From NCBI GenBank assembly GCA_903844215.1, contig CAIMSP010000144.1, positions 1 through 34,340 of the forward strand: a stretch of DNA of 34,340 nt, in the 5' to 3' direction. Made by a program: the position numbers and the translations under genes. Each line of letters begins with the position of its first letter. The first letter of the stretch is position 1. Source of the stretch: an uncultured beta proteobacterium (lineage in GTDB: Bacteria > Pseudomonadota > Gammaproteobacteria > Burkholderiales > Burkholderiaceae_C). Below are positions 16,391 to 25,051 of this stretch, in pieces. Under the pieces are notes generated by a model. It made no database searches and was not told the DNA's origin. It saw only the letters and a list, made by a program, of their open reading frames with translations.

Positions 16391-17242
16391 ATGACGGAAC
16401 AAAACCTCAGCGACGCTTCGAAGGCGAGCAACGCACGCGGCGCTGGCCTGCTCGCGACCCAGATCATGGACGCGGCGCAGCAGCGCAGCGGCGCCGGTCC
16501 TGCCAGCCAGGCCAGCGCGGCCATCGAGGTCTCCTGGGCCGTGCATCAGGACGAGGTGCGCCAGGCCCAGCGCCTGCGCTACAACGTCTTCGCCGGCGAA
16601 ATGGGCGCGCGGCTGGACGGAAAGATTGCGGGCCATGACATCGATCTGTTCGACGACTTTTGCGAACACCTGCTGGTGCGCGACGCCGTCACGCGCGAAG
16701 TCATCGGCACCTACCGGGTGCTCACGCCAGCCCAGGCCAAGCGTGTTGGCAGCACCTACAGCGACACCGAGTTCGACCTGACGCGGCTGCGTTCGCTGCG
16801 CGAGCGCATGGTGGAGCTGGGCCGCAGCTGCGTGCATTCCGAATACCGCCATGGCGGCGTCATCATGGCGCTGTGGGGCGCGTTGGCCGAGTTCATGCAG
16901 CGCAACCAGCTCGACATCATGATCGGCTGCGCCAGCATTCCGATGGCGCACAACGGCGTGGTCAGCGGCGATGTGGCAGCCAGCATCTGGCAGCAACTCA
17001 AGCTCACCCATCTGGCCCCGGTGGAGTATCAGGTGCGACCACGCCTGCCCTTGCCGGTGGAGCAGATGAACAGCCACCTGGCGGTTGAGCCGCCGGCGCT
17101 GATCAAGGGCTATTTGCGCCTGGGCGCCAGGATTCTGGGAGCACCGGCCTGGGACCCGGACTTCAACAGCGCCGACCTGCCGATGCTCATGCGCATCGAG
17201 GACTTGCCGTCGCGCTACCGCAAGCACTTCCTGGGGCGGTGA
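16391..17242 (+). CDS. olsB: L-ornithine N(alpha)-acyltransferase (OlsB-type GNAT)
   Basis: The 283-aa protein belongs to the OlsB/hemolysin-like acyltransferase family, which uses 3-hydroxyacyl-ACP to acylate ornithine, giving lyso-ornithine lipid. Typical segments are visible: QRLRYNVFAGEMGA near 60, DDFCEHLLVRD near 90, VELGRSCVHSEYRHGGVIM near 140 and MIGCASIPM near 178. The first 45 residues are low-complexity and variable. The ATG is preceded by GGAGAG. The stop overlaps the plcP ATG by one base (TGATG). With olsA just upstream, both steps of ornithine lipid synthesis are present. Ornithine lipid contains no phosphorus and typically replaces phospholipid when phosphate is short, in line with the Pho-like sites before both genes. 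Confidence 0.88.
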   Translation: MTEQNLSDASKASNARGAGLLATQIMDAAQQRSGAGPASQASAAIEVSWAVHQDEVRQAQRLRYNVFAGEMGARLDGKIAGHDIDLFDDFCEHLLVRDAVTREVIGTYRVLTPAQAKRVGSTYSDTEFDLTRLRSLRERMVELGRSCVHSEYRHGGVIMALWGALAEFMQRNQLDIMIGCASIPMAHNGVVSGDVAASIWQQLKLTHLAPVEYQVRPRLPLPVEQMNSHLAVEPPALIKGYLRLGARILGAPAWDPDFNSADLPMLMRIEDLPSRYRKHFLGR

Positions 17243-18117
17243 TGCGCAGCGATTTCATTGCGCCCGGCGTGTGGAACCTTCCGAGCGAGATCGGCCACGA
17301 TGCGGATGACGGCGGCGCGCGCCAGCACTACCGCGCCATCTTCATCTCCGACCTGCACCTGGGAACGCCAGGCTGTCAGGCCCTGGCGCTGTTGGACTTC
17401 CTGAAGTCGCATTCGAGCGAAACGCTGTATCTGGTGGGCGACATCGTCGATGGCTGGCAGTTGCGGCGCAAGTGGTACTGGCCGCAGTCGCACAACGACG
17501 TGGTGCAAAAGCTGCTGCGGCGCTCGCGCAAGGGCAGTCGGGTGATCTTTGTCCCGGGCAACCACGACGAGTTCGCGCGCGGCTTTGTGGGACACCACTT
17601 CGGCGGCATCGAGGTCGTGGAGGATGCCGTGCACACCACGGCCGACGGACGGCAACTCTGGGTCGTGCACGGCGACTACTTTGACGGCGTGATCCAGTGC
17701 GCCAAGTGGCTCGCCTACCTGGGCGACAACCTGTACGAGTTCACGCTCAGGCTGAATCGCCACCTCAACAGCGTGCGTGCGCGCATGGGGCTGCCGTACT
17801 GGTCCTTGTCCGCCTACCTCAAGCACAAGGTGAAGAAGGCCCTGGCCTACGTCACCGATTTCGAGGAGGCCGTGGCCACCGAGGCCCGGCGCCGCGGTCA
17901 CCAGGGCGTGGTCTGTGGCCACATTCACCACGCCGAAATGCGCGACATCAAGGGCACGTTGTACTGCAACGATGGCGACTGGGTGGAGAGCCGCACCGCG
18001 CTGTTGGAACACTTTGACGGACGCCTGGAACTGGTGCAGTGGGAGTCGTCCCAAGCGGCCAGCGGGCTGGGCCACCGCGCCCTCAATCCCAATGAAACTG
18101 CAAAGGAAACTGTATGA
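17242..18117 (+). CDS. plcP: Calcineurin-like phosphoesterase, PlcP-type phospholipase C (LpxH-related fold)
   Basis: The 291-aa metallophosphoesterase carries the full motif series: SDLHLG near 36, GDIVDGW near 67, GNHDE near 108, HGDYFD near 141 and GHIHHAE near 228. The family includes LpxH, but this longer form followed directly by a GT4 glycosyltransferase matches the PlcP-Agt pair known from rhizobia and marine bacteria. There PlcP cleaves phosphatidylcholine or phosphatidylethanolamine to diacylglycerol under phosphate starvation. The ATG at 17242 shares a base with the olsB stop; a GTG codon just before it is a less likely start. It overlaps agt by 4 bp. I infer PlcP rather than LpxH from context; an UDP-2,3-diacylglucosamine hydrolase role cannot be ruled out. 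Confidence 0.82.
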   Translation: MRSDFIAPGVWNLPSEIGHDADDGGARQHYRAIFISDLHLGTPGCQALALLDFLKSHSSETLYLVGDIVDGWQLRRKWYWPQSHNDVVQKLLRRSRKGSRVIFVPGNHDEFARGFVGHHFGGIEVVEDAVHTTADGRQLWVVHGDYFDGVIQCAKWLAYLGDNLYEFTLRLNRHLNSVRARMGLPYWSLSAYLKHKVKKALAYVTDFEEAVATEARRRGHQGVVCGHIHHAEMRDIKGTLYCNDGDWVESRTALLEHFDGRLELVQWESSQAASGLGHRALNPNETAKETV

Positions 18118-19196
18118 AGATGGCGCTGATTACCGATGCCTGGTTGCCCCAGGTGAACGGCGTGGTGACGACCTTGCTGGAACTGCAAAGCGCCTTGACG
18201 CTGGAGGGCCATCAGGTGCATGTGCTGCAACCCGGACAGTTTCGCACGCGACCCTGTCCCGGCTATGCCGGCATCGATCTGGCGATCCGACCGAAGCGCG
18301 CGCTGTGGGCCATGCTCGATGCGCTGGAGCCCGAGGTCATCCACATCGCCACCGAAGGACCCTTGGGTTGGGCCGCGCGCAGCTACTGCCTCAAGCGTGG
18401 ACTGGCCTTCACCACCGCGTTTCACACCAAGTTTCCCGAGATCCTGAATGCCGCAGTGAAGATTCCGCTGTCCTGGGGTTACGCGCTGTTCCGTCATTTT
18501 CACAAACCGTCCTCGGGCGTGATGGTTCCCACCGAGGGCGTGCTGACGATGTTGCAGCAGCGCGGCTTTCGCAACCTGCGCTCCTGGACGCATGGCGTGG
18601 ACACCAGCATGTTCGAGTTCCGCGACAGCGCGCGCTTGTATCCGCCAGCGGGAGAGCTCGAGCGCCCGGTGTCGCTGTTCGTGGGCCGCGTGTCCTACGA
18701 GAAGAACATCGAGGCCTTTTTGCAACTCGACATTCCCGGCACCAAGATCGTCTGCGGCGTGGGGCCACTGGAGAATGGCCTGAAGGCGCGCTACCCCGGC
18801 GTGCGCTGGCTGGGCATCCTGGCGCGCGACGAACTCGCCAAAGTCTATGCCGCAGCGGACGTGTTTGTCTTTCCCAGCCACGCCGACACCTTTGGCCTGG
18901 TGATGCTCGAAGCCATGGCCTGCGGCACGCCGGTGGCTGCGTTTCCGGTGGACGGCCCGCGCGAAGTGCTGGGGCAGTCCAACCCCGACACCATGGGTGG
19001 CGCCAGCGGCGGCGCGCTGCATGACGATCTTCAGCTCGCCTTTCATGCCGCGCTGAAGACGCCGAGAAGCGAGGCGCGCGCCCGCGCCATGACCTTTAGC
19101 TGGAGCGCGGCAACGCAGTCCTTTCTGCGCTATCTGGTGCCGGCGCGTCAAGCGGCACCGAGCGTGGCGGCGAGCGGTGTCACACAGCTGACATAA
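18114..19196 (+). CDS. agt: GT4 family glycosyltransferase, Agt-like (diacylglycerol glycosylation)
   Basis: The 360-aa protein has the two-domain GT-B layout of family GT4. The N-terminal start LITDAWLPQVNGVV is typical of lipid and mannosyl GT4 enzymes. AFHTKFPE follows near 104, LFVGRVSYEKNIEAF near 186 binds the sugar nucleotide, and the donor-site block HADTFGLVMLEAMACGTPVA lies near 257, with Asp at the first position of the usual E-x7-E. Agt enzymes add a hexose or glucuronic acid to diacylglycerol. Coupling to plcP by a 4-bp ATGA overlap suggests PlcP makes the diacylglycerol that this enzyme glycosylates. The start has AAAGGA upstream. The sugar donor and product are unknown, and the last codons contain the ppk Pho box. 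Confidence 0.83.
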   Translation: MKMALITDAWLPQVNGVVTTLLELQSALTLEGHQVHVLQPGQFRTRPCPGYAGIDLAIRPKRALWAMLDALEPEVIHIATEGPLGWAARSYCLKRGLAFTTAFHTKFPEILNAAVKIPLSWGYALFRHFHKPSSGVMVPTEGVLTMLQQRGFRNLRSWTHGVDTSMFEFRDSARLYPPAGELERPVSLFVGRVSYEKNIEAFLQLDIPGTKIVCGVGPLENGLKARYPGVRWLGILARDELAKVYAAADVFVFPSHADTFGLVMLEAMACGTPVAAFPVDGPREVLGQSNPDTMGGASGGALHDDLQLAFHAALKTPRSEARARAMTFSWSAATQSFLRYLVPARQAAPSVAASGVTQLT

Positions 19197-19221
19197 ATAA
19201 GACACATACTGAGCCTAGGCT
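19177..19221 (+). promoter_or_regulatory. Triple Pho half-site and -10 for ppk
   Basis: Three heptamers lie at an 11-bp period: GTGTCAC (19177-19183), CTGACAT (19188-19194) and AAGACAC (19199-19205). Ten bases later comes TAGGCT at 19216-19221, 26 bp before the ppk ATG. The first two match CTGTCAY at 6 of 7 positions. Confidence 0.68.
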
Positions 19222-19247
19222 TGGATGGTCCAGGTCAGAGAGGCTCC

Positions 19248-21365
19248 ATGCCGCATCCCCATTCTCATCCTCACCACATGCATCCGGTTGTGCCGATCCC
19301 TTTTCTGGATCGCGATCACGCCATCCTGGCGTTCAACCAGCGCGTGCTGGACTGGGCGCGCCGCGCCGCAGTGCCCTTGCTCGAGCGGCTGCGTTATCTG
19401 TGCATCGTGTCGTCGAACCTGGACGAGTTCTTCGAAGTCAGGGCCGAGCCGCATTTGATCGCCGCCCTGCGCAAGCAGCACCAGGGCGCGTTCTCGGTGC
19501 AATCGTTTGCCGAACTGTCGCGCTTCACGCATGACATGGTGGAGCATCAGTACCGGCTTTACAACGAGGCCGTGCTGCCCGCGCTCAAGCGCCAGGGCGT
19601 TGAAATCGTCGCGCACTCGGAGCGCGATGAGGCGCAGCGGCGTTGGGTCAAGGCCTATTTTGAGCGCGAGGTCCGACCGCTGCTGATCCCCATCGGGCTC
19701 GACCCGGCGCACCCGTTTCCGCAGGTCGCCAACAAGTCGCTGAACTTCATCGTGCGCCTCACCGGGCGCGATGCCTTCGGGCGCGACAACGACATTGCCA
19801 TTGTCAAGGTGCCACGGGTGCTGCCGCGGTTGATGCGCTTGCCGGAAAAAATTTCCGGCGGCCGCATTCTCCTGGTCTCGCTTTCGAGCGTGATTCGCTC
19901 GCATCTGCAGGATCTCTTTCCCGGGCGCCTGGTGGGCCAGTTTTCGCAGTTCCGGGTGACCCGGCACTCGGACCTGGCCGTGGACGAAGAGGACGTGAAG
20001 AACCTGCGCACGGCGTTGCGCCACGAACTGGCGCAACGCCATTACGGGCAGGCGGTGCGGCTCGAAGTGGCGGCCGCCTGCTCGGATCATCTGGCGAACT
20101 ATCTGCTCAAACAATTTGATCTGACCGAGCTCTCGCTGTACCGGGTGCAGGGCCCGGTGAACATGGCTCGGCTGACGCAGTTGATCGATCTGGTGGACGA
20201 ACCACGGCTGAAATTTAAGCCCTTCAAAGGCTCCTGGCCGACGCAACTCAACCCCGGACAGTCGTTTTTCGAGCGCCTCAAGGAGGGCGACGTGATGCTG
20301 CACCAGCCGTTCGAGCGCTTTGACGCGGTGCTCGCCCTGCTGCGTGAAGCCGTGCAGGATCCGCAGGTGCTGGCGATCAAGCAGACGATTTACCGCACCG
20401 GTTCCGACACCGAACTGATGGACCTGTTGCGCGAGGCCGTGCGCCAGGGCAAGGAAGTCACGGTGGTGGTGGAACTCAAGGCGCGCTTTGACGAAGAAGC
20501 CAATATCAACTGGGCCGAGATGCTGGAGTCGATCGGCGCGCAGGTGGTGTACGGCGTGGTGGGCCTGAAGACCCACGCCAAGATGATGCTGATCACGCGC
20601 CGCGAGGGGCGCCAGATGCGGCGCTACGCGCACCTGTCCACGGGCAACTACAACCCGAGCACGGCCAGGCTCTATACCGATGTGAGTTACCTCACGGCCG
20701 ACGCCGCGTTGACCTCGGACATCGAGCAGGTGTTTGTGCACATCGCCGGAATGAACAAGCTGCCGCGACTCAAGCGCCTGTGGTTGGCGCCGTTTCATTT
20801 GCAGCACCGACTGGTGGAAAAAATGGAGGCCTTGGGGCTGGCGGCCAGGCAGGGCAAGGAGGCGCGCATCGTCGTCAAGATGAACGCGCTCACCGACGAA
20901 GCGCTGATGCGCGCGCTGATTCGCGCCGGGCAGTGCGGCGTGAAGATCGACCTGCTGGTGCGCGGCGCCTGCATGCTGCCGGCCCAGGTGCCGGGACTCA
21001 CCGACAACATCCGGGTGCGCTCCATCATTGGTCGCTTTCTGGAGCATTCCCGGGTGTTCTACTTTCGTCTGGACGGCGAGGAATCGCTCTACCTGTCCAG
21101 CGCCGACTGGATGAACCGCAACATGCTGCGCCGCATTGAGTTGGCCTGGCCGGTGACCGATCCGGTGCTGCGCCAACGCATCGTTGACGAGTGCCTGGTG
21201 TCCTATCTGAACGACGGCGTCGATGCCTGGGACATGGGCCCGGATGGGCAGTATGTTCGCGTCGATACGGCGGCCGCAGCCATCAAGGCGGGGGCGCAAA
21301 AAGCGCTGATGCAGCGCTACGCCGCTCCCGCCGTTGTCGTCAAAGGGAATTCAGCATGGACCTGA
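19248..21365 (+). CDS. ppk: Polyphosphate kinase 1
   Basis: The 705-aa PPK1 reversibly polymerises the gamma-phosphate of ATP into polyphosphate at the membrane. The N-terminal domain begins FLDRDHAILAFNQRVLDWA and contains the YLCIVSSNLDEFFEVR block. The two key histidines lie in LKTHAKMMLI (the phospho-acceptor in E. coli PPK) and RRYAHLSTGNYNPS, with the nearby VVVELKARFDEEANI stretch; length and order are normal. The ATG at 19248 has GAGAGG close upstream; a TTG 27 bp earlier is less likely. It overlaps sixA by 10 bp. Its Pho-type promoter lies in the end of agt. Accumulated polyphosphate can serve the CHAD protein and phosphate storage. Confidence 0.95.
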   Translation: MPHPHSHPHHMHPVVPIPFLDRDHAILAFNQRVLDWARRAAVPLLERLRYLCIVSSNLDEFFEVRAEPHLIAALRKQHQGAFSVQSFAELSRFTHDMVEHQYRLYNEAVLPALKRQGVEIVAHSERDEAQRRWVKAYFEREVRPLLIPIGLDPAHPFPQVANKSLNFIVRLTGRDAFGRDNDIAIVKVPRVLPRLMRLPEKISGGRILLVSLSSVIRSHLQDLFPGRLVGQFSQFRVTRHSDLAVDEEDVKNLRTALRHELAQRHYGQAVRLEVAAACSDHLANYLLKQFDLTELSLYRVQGPVNMARLTQLIDLVDEPRLKFKPFKGSWPTQLNPGQSFFERLKEGDVMLHQPFERFDAVLALLREAVQDPQVLAIKQTIYRTGSDTELMDLLREAVRQGKEVTVVVELKARFDEEANINWAEMLESIGAQVVYGVVGLKTHAKMMLITRREGRQMRRYAHLSTGNYNPSTARLYTDVSYLTADAALTSDIEQVFVHIAGMNKLPRLKRLWLAPFHLQHRLVEKMEALGLAARQGKEARIVVKMNALTDEALMRALIRAGQCGVKIDLLVRGACMLPAQVPGLTDNIRVRSIIGRFLEHSRVFYFRLDGEESLYLSSADWMNRNMLRRIELAWPVTDPVLRQRIVDECLVSYLNDGVDAWDMGPDGQYVRVDTAAAAIKAGAQKALMQRYAAPAVVVKGNSAWT

Positions 21366-21817
21366 TTCTGTGGCGCCATGCCGAGGCGCATGAGGCCAAA
21401 GACGGTTGCACCGACATGGATCGGGACCTGACTTCACGTGGACAAAAGCAGGCCGCAAGAATGGCGGCCTGGCTGGATCGGCACCTGCCCGACAGCAGCC
21501 GCATTCTGGCCAGCCCGTCGAGCCGCACCGAACAAACGGTGTTGGCGCTGGGGCGAAAGTACAAGCTTCGCTCCGAACTCGGCACCGATGGCTCAGCGGC
21601 TCAGGTGCTCGAACTGGTGCAGTGGCCGCAGAGCAAGGCCTCGGTGCTGGTGGTCGGGCACCAGCCCGTGCTAGGACAGATCGTGGCGCAGCTCATCGGC
21701 CTGAAGGAAAGCGAGTGCTCGATCAAGAAGGGCGCCGTCTGGTGGCTGCGCACCCGCTTGCGCAACGACCAGCCCGAGACCGTGATCGTGACGGTGCAAA
21801 ACCCGGATTCGATCTAG
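21356..21817 (+). CDS. sixA: Phosphohistidine phosphatase SixA
   Basis: The 153-aa histidine phosphatase opens with MDLILWRHAEAHEAKD, the RHG-type catalytic motif with Arg7 and nucleophilic His8. The second catalytic His is in LVVGHQPVLGQ near 102. SixA enzymes remove phosphate from phosphohistidine in phosphorelay or PTS proteins. The start overlaps the end of ppk by 10 bp, so the two are co-transcribed and probably coupled in translation. It converges with the histone-like gene across 8 bp, with no clear terminator between them. Confidence 0.92.
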   Translation: MDLILWRHAEAHEAKDGCTDMDRDLTSRGQKQAARMAAWLDRHLPDSSRILASPSSRTEQTVLALGRKYKLRSELGTDGSAAQVLELVQWPQSKASVLVVGHQPVLGQIVAQLIGLKESECSIKKGAVWWLRTRLRNDQPETVIVTVQNPDSI

Positions 21818-21825
21818 TCACGGTT

Positions 21826-22308
21826 TCAGTTCTTTGGCCGGCCCGTCTTGATGGCGGGAACTGCTTGCAGCGCGGCTTTGAGCACGGTGTCGGTCATCGC
21901 TGCCAGGGCCTTGATGCCGGCGCGCAGCAATTCGGTTTTCTTTGCCGGTTGCGCCAGCTTGGCGGCGCGTGCCTTGAGCGCGTCCAGCACCACATACTCG
22001 CCCTTGGGAATGGTGAAACTGTCGCGCACCAGTTTGGGTTTTTTGACCTTCTCGACCTTGACTGCGGGGGCCTTTGCAAGCGACTTGGCAGCCGGTTTTG
22101 CTGCGGCTGGGGTTGGCGCCTTTGCAAGCGGCTTCACCGCGGGCTTGAGAACCGGTTTAGCGGCCGGTTTTGCAGCCGCTGCCGGCGCTGGCTTGGTGGC
22201 TTTGGCAAGCGGCTTTTTCACTTTGGCCACGGCCTTGACGGCGGGCTTGGTGAGGGTCTTTTCTGCCGGCTTGGTCGATTCGGCGGCTTTGATCGGGGTC
22301 GTAGTCAT
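21826..22308 (-). CDS. Histone H1-like Lys/Ala/Pro-rich DNA-binding protein
   Basis: The 160-aa protein has an N-terminal 95 residues made of AKP-type repeats (PAAKP, KPAVK, LAKA), as in bacterial H1-like and AlgP-like nucleoid proteins. A folded C-terminal part, about 95-155, follows with RDSFTIPKGEYVVLDALKAR and KKTELLRAGIKALAAM, which looks like a helix-rich dimerisation or DNA-contact unit. The repeats probably vary in number between strains. The ATG has AGGAA upstream. The promoter region contains a palindrome, described separately. The protein likely binds DNA non-specifically; its link to phosphate is unclear. Confidence 0.82.
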   Translation of the reverse strand: MTTTPIKAAESTKPAEKTLTKPAVKAVAKVKKPLAKATKPAPAAAAKPAAKPVLKPAVKPLAKAPTPAAAKPAAKSLAKAPAVKVEKVKKPKLVRDSFTIPKGEYVVLDALKARAAKLAQPAKKTELLRAGIKALAAMTDTVLKAALQAVPAIKTGRPKN

Positions 22309-22325
22309 GGAATTCCTATGAAGTT

Positions 22326-22350
22326 AACGGTACATACAGTTTATACCGTT
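22326..22350. promoter_or_regulatory. Palindrome in the promoter of the H1-like gene
   Basis: AACGGTA and TACCGTT are perfect 7-bp inverted arms with an 11-bp spacer. They enclose a TATAAA-like -10 on the minus strand, 18-42 bp before the ATG at 22308. The placement suggests a repressor operator over the promoter. The binder is unknown. Confidence 0.45.
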
Positions 22351-22462
22351 TCCAATTTAGTAAAAATTCATATTTCTGACATATTCCCGGCGGCAAGATC
22401 ATGCGAATCAACAGGGCCGGGCGTGGCCGGTGCGTTCGACAACGCGCCGCATTGAGCCGACG

Positions 22463-23110
22463 TCAGGGCGCGTACTTGGCCAGAAAAGTGCGCAGATCGC
22501 GAAAGTCTGCCATGCGTTGCGTGAGCGTCGCGTGGTCCCAATCCCACCAGGCGGTGGCTTCAAGCGCTTGCGCGATGGCGCGCGGAAAGCGTTGGCGCAA
22601 CAGCTTGGCGGCGACGCCGCCGACGATGCTGTAGGGCGCCACGTCCTTGGTCACCACGGCGTTGCTGCCGACCACCGCGCCATTGCCGATGCGCACGCCC
22701 GGCATGATGACCACGCCGTGGCCGATCCAGGTGTCGTGGCCGATCGATACCCGCTGGCGCTTGCGCCAGGCAAAGAAGTCGGCATCGTCGCGCTCGTCCA
22801 TGCCGTAGTAGCTGCGCCGGTAGGTGAAGTGGTGCAGCGTGGGCCACTCCAGCGGATGAAAGCCCGGATTGATGCGCACGCTGGCGGCGATGTTGGCAAA
22901 CTTGCCGATGTCGCATGACATCAGGTCGCAGTCCTTCTCCAGGTAGGAGTAGTCGTCCAGCACGCAGTCTTCCATGCGCGCGCGTTCCCCCACCTGGGTG
23001 TAGCGACCAAAGCGGCAGTCTTTCACGACCGCGCTGGCCGCCAGGGTAGGGGCTTCGCCCAGGCGCACGGGTCCTGGCAGGTTGTGGGCGGCGATGTGGG
23101 TGTGAGGCAT
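22463..23110 (-). CDS. Phosphonate-associated hexapeptide-repeat acyltransferase
   Basis: The 215-aa protein has a left-handed beta-helix of hexapeptide repeats (RFGRYTQVGERARMEDC, then IGHDTWIGHGVVIMPGVRIG and NGAVVGSNAVVTKDVAPYSIVGG) with a loop insert (LHHFTYRRSYYGMDERDD) and a C-terminal helix. It belongs to the CAT-like transferases often encoded with C-P lyase genes, which may modify aminoalkylphosphonates, a job done by PhnO in E. coli. The ATG at 23110 was chosen over a TTG upstream because it begins the conserved part; neither has a good ribosome binding site. It is 63 bp after phnM and is the last gene of the phnGHIJKLM operon. The substrate is not known. Confidence 0.82.
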   Translation of the reverse strand: MPHTHIAAHNLPGPVRLGEAPTLAASAVVKDCRFGRYTQVGERARMEDCVLDDYSYLEKDCDLMSCDIGKFANIAASVRINPGFHPLEWPTLHHFTYRRSYYGMDERDDADFFAWRKRQRVSIGHDTWIGHGVVIMPGVRIGNGAVVGSNAVVTKDVAPYSIVGGVAAKLLRQRFPRAIAQALEATAWWDWDHATLTQRMADFRDLRTFLAKYAP

Positions 23111-23173
23111 ATTTATCAGTTGAGGACAGAGCAAGTCTCACTGCGTGTAGACCTTGGTCTGTCCCGCAAATTC

Positions 23174-24316
23174 TCAGTAGGCACGCTCGCCGTTGAACCA
23201 GGTCTCGCGCACGGTGGGCATGCCGGCGCGGTTGATGCGCACGCGCAGCAGGTCGGCGCGCTGGCCGGGTGCCACATCGCCGCGGTCGTTCAGACCGATG
23301 GCGCGCGCCGGGTTGCAGCTCACGGTGCGCATCGCCTTGGGCATGGACCAGCCATCGAGCGCGCCCAACATGAAGGCCGAGAGCAGCAAGCTGCTGGGGA
23401 CGTAATCGGAGGAGAAGATGTCCAGCAGGTCCGCCTGCGCCAGTTCTGCGGCCGAGACATTGCCCGAGTGCGAGCCACCTTTGACCATGTTGGGCCCGCC
23501 CATGATGATGGCCATGCCGGCGTCGCGCGCGGCCTGCGCCGACTCCAAGGTGGTGGGAAATTCGGACAGGCCCACGCCTTCGTGCACGGCCTGCGCGATA
23601 TCGGCCAGCAGCGTGTCGTCGTGCGTCGCCAAGGTCAAGCAGCGCTCCTGGCAGGCTTGCACGATGACACCGCGGTGCGGCAGTGCATAGGCCTGCTGGT
23701 CGGCCTTGCGCTGGGCCAGTATGGCGTCGAATTCGGCGTCGCTGTAGGCGCCGTGGCGCTCGGCGTAACGGCGATAGCTCTTCAGGTTGCGCCACTGACG
23801 CTGACCCGGTGTGTGGTCCATCATGCTCACCAGCTTGAGCAGCGGGTCGCCGGCGTACTGGTGAAAGACTTCCAGCATGTCGGGGGCGGAGAGTTCGCAT
23901 CTCAGGTGCAGCAGGTGTTCGATGCGCATCAGGCCTTCGTCGCTGCACTGGTGCAGGGCGGCGATCGAGGTGTGCTGGGTCTGGCAGCGTGGACCGCCCT
24001 GATCCAGGTCGCCGATCACCACCGAGTCGAGCACGGTGGTGATGCCAGCGGCGGCGCACTGCGCGTCGTGCACCGTCATCGCCGAGTGCGCGTTCCACAG
24101 CACGCCCGGGCGTGGCGACAAATGCTTTTCCAGGTTGTCGGTGTGCAGTTCCACCAGGCCGGGCAGCAGCCAGTCACCGTCCCAGTCCTGGGCCCCGGGG
24201 ACGGCGGTGTCGCTGCGGTCCACGCTGTGGATGCGCCCGTCCTGCAGTACCACGGTGCCGCTGAACTCCTCGTTCACGGTGACGATGCGGGCGTTTCGAA
24301 TGATGTGCTGTGGCAT
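23174..24316 (-). CDS. phnM: Alpha-D-ribose 1-methylphosphonate 5-triphosphate diphosphatase
   Basis: The 380-aa protein belongs to the amidohydrolase superfamily. PhnM removes pyrophosphate from ribose 1-alkylphosphonate 5-triphosphate, giving the 5-phosphate that PhnJ attacks. The metal motif is in GLVELHTDNLEKH (His58 and Asp60); other family segments are WNAHSAMTVHDAQCAAAGIT, LSEFPTTLESAQAARDAG and a C-terminal DRGDVAPGQRADLLRV. Length is normal. AAGGAC lies before the ATG. It follows phnL by 19 bp. Confidence 0.95.
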   Translation of the reverse strand: MPQHIIRNARIVTVNEEFSGTVVLQDGRIHSVDRSDTAVPGAQDWDGDWLLPGLVELHTDNLEKHLSPRPGVLWNAHSAMTVHDAQCAAAGITTVLDSVVIGDLDQGGPRCQTQHTSIAALHQCSDEGLMRIEHLLHLRCELSAPDMLEVFHQYAGDPLLKLVSMMDHTPGQRQWRNLKSYRRYAERHGAYSDAEFDAILAQRKADQQAYALPHRGVIVQACQERCLTLATHDDTLLADIAQAVHEGVGLSEFPTTLESAQAARDAGMAIIMGGPNMVKGGSHSGNVSAAELAQADLLDIFSSDYVPSSLLLSAFMLGALDGWSMPKAMRTVSCNPARAIGLNDRGDVAPGQRADLLRVRINRAGMPTVRETWFNGERAY

Positions 24317-24335
24317 GAAGGTGTCCTTGAGAAAA

Positions 24336-25034
24336 TCAAATGGGCTGGCGATACTGTTCGACGTCCAGGCAGCGCGTGGCGACCGCCTCGCGCACTTCGT
24401 CGTCGTGAAAAATTCCGACCACGGCGGCGCCGCGTTCGCGCGCTTCGCGGATCAGTTGCACCACCACGGCGCGGTTGTCTGCATCCAGCGAGGCCGTGGG
24501 TTCGTCCAGCAGCAGCACCGGGTGCTGCGCAATCAGTCCGTGCGCGATGTTCACGCGCTGCTGTTCACCGCCGGAGAAGGTGGCGGGCGGCAGTTGCCAA
24601 AGCCGCTCGTGCAGATTCAGCCGGCTCAGCCACTGCGCCGCGCGCGAGCGCGCCAGGTCTGCGGGAACGCCCAGACGGCGCAGCGGCTCGGCCACGATGT
24701 CGAGCGTGCCCACGCGCGGGATCACGCGCAGGAACTGCGACACGTAGCCCAGGGTGTGGCGCCGCACGTCGGCCACTTCGCGCGGCTGGGCGTGCGACAG
24801 GCTGAGCCATTGCCCCTGATGGCGGATGCGCACCGAGCCGCTGGTGGCGCCATAGTTGCCGTAGAGGCAGCGCAGCAGCGAGCTCTTGCCGCTGCCGGAG
24901 TGCCCGGTCAGCGCCAGGCACTCGCCGGGCTGCACATTCAGGTCAATGCCGGCAAACACCGGCAACTCCAGGCCGCCGCGTGCGTGCAGCGTGAAGGTCT
25001 TGGACAGGCAGAGGGTTTCGAGAAGGGCAGTCAT
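24336..25034 (-). CDS. phnL: C-P lyase ABC-type ATPase PhnL
   Basis: The 232-aa ABC-type ATPase has Walker A GHSGSGKSS, a Q-loop region LGYVSQFLRVIPRV, signature FSGGEQQR and Walker B LLLDEPTASLD followed by the switch His in GIFHDD. PhnL is required with PhnGHI for joining phosphonate to ATP-derived ribose and is not a transporter subunit. The ATG at 25034 is preferred; a TTG at 25055 would overlap the phnK stop and is an alternative. Identity is clear from motifs and place in the operon. Confidence 0.93.
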   Translation of the reverse strand: MTALLETLCLSKTFTLHARGGLELPVFAGIDLNVQPGECLALTGHSGSGKSSLLRCLYGNYGATSGSVRIRHQGQWLSLSHAQPREVADVRRHTLGYVSQFLRVIPRVGTLDIVAEPLRRLGVPADLARSRAAQWLSRLNLHERLWQLPPATFSGGEQQRVNIAHGLIAQHPVLLLDEPTASLDADNRAVVVQLIREARERGAAVVGIFHDDEVREAVATRCLDVEQYRQPI

Positions 25035-25051
25035 GGGGTGGTCCGCTTGAA

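Noticed and set aside
19215..21299. Minus-strand open frame of 694 codons opposite ppk
   Set aside because: It is His/Arg/Gln-rich antisense of the certain ppk gene, as expected from GC-rich codon bias; no domain is visible.
23084..24805. Plus-strand open frame of 573 codons opposite phnM and phnL
   Set aside because: It is antisense to two well-supported phn genes and has no recognisable motif.
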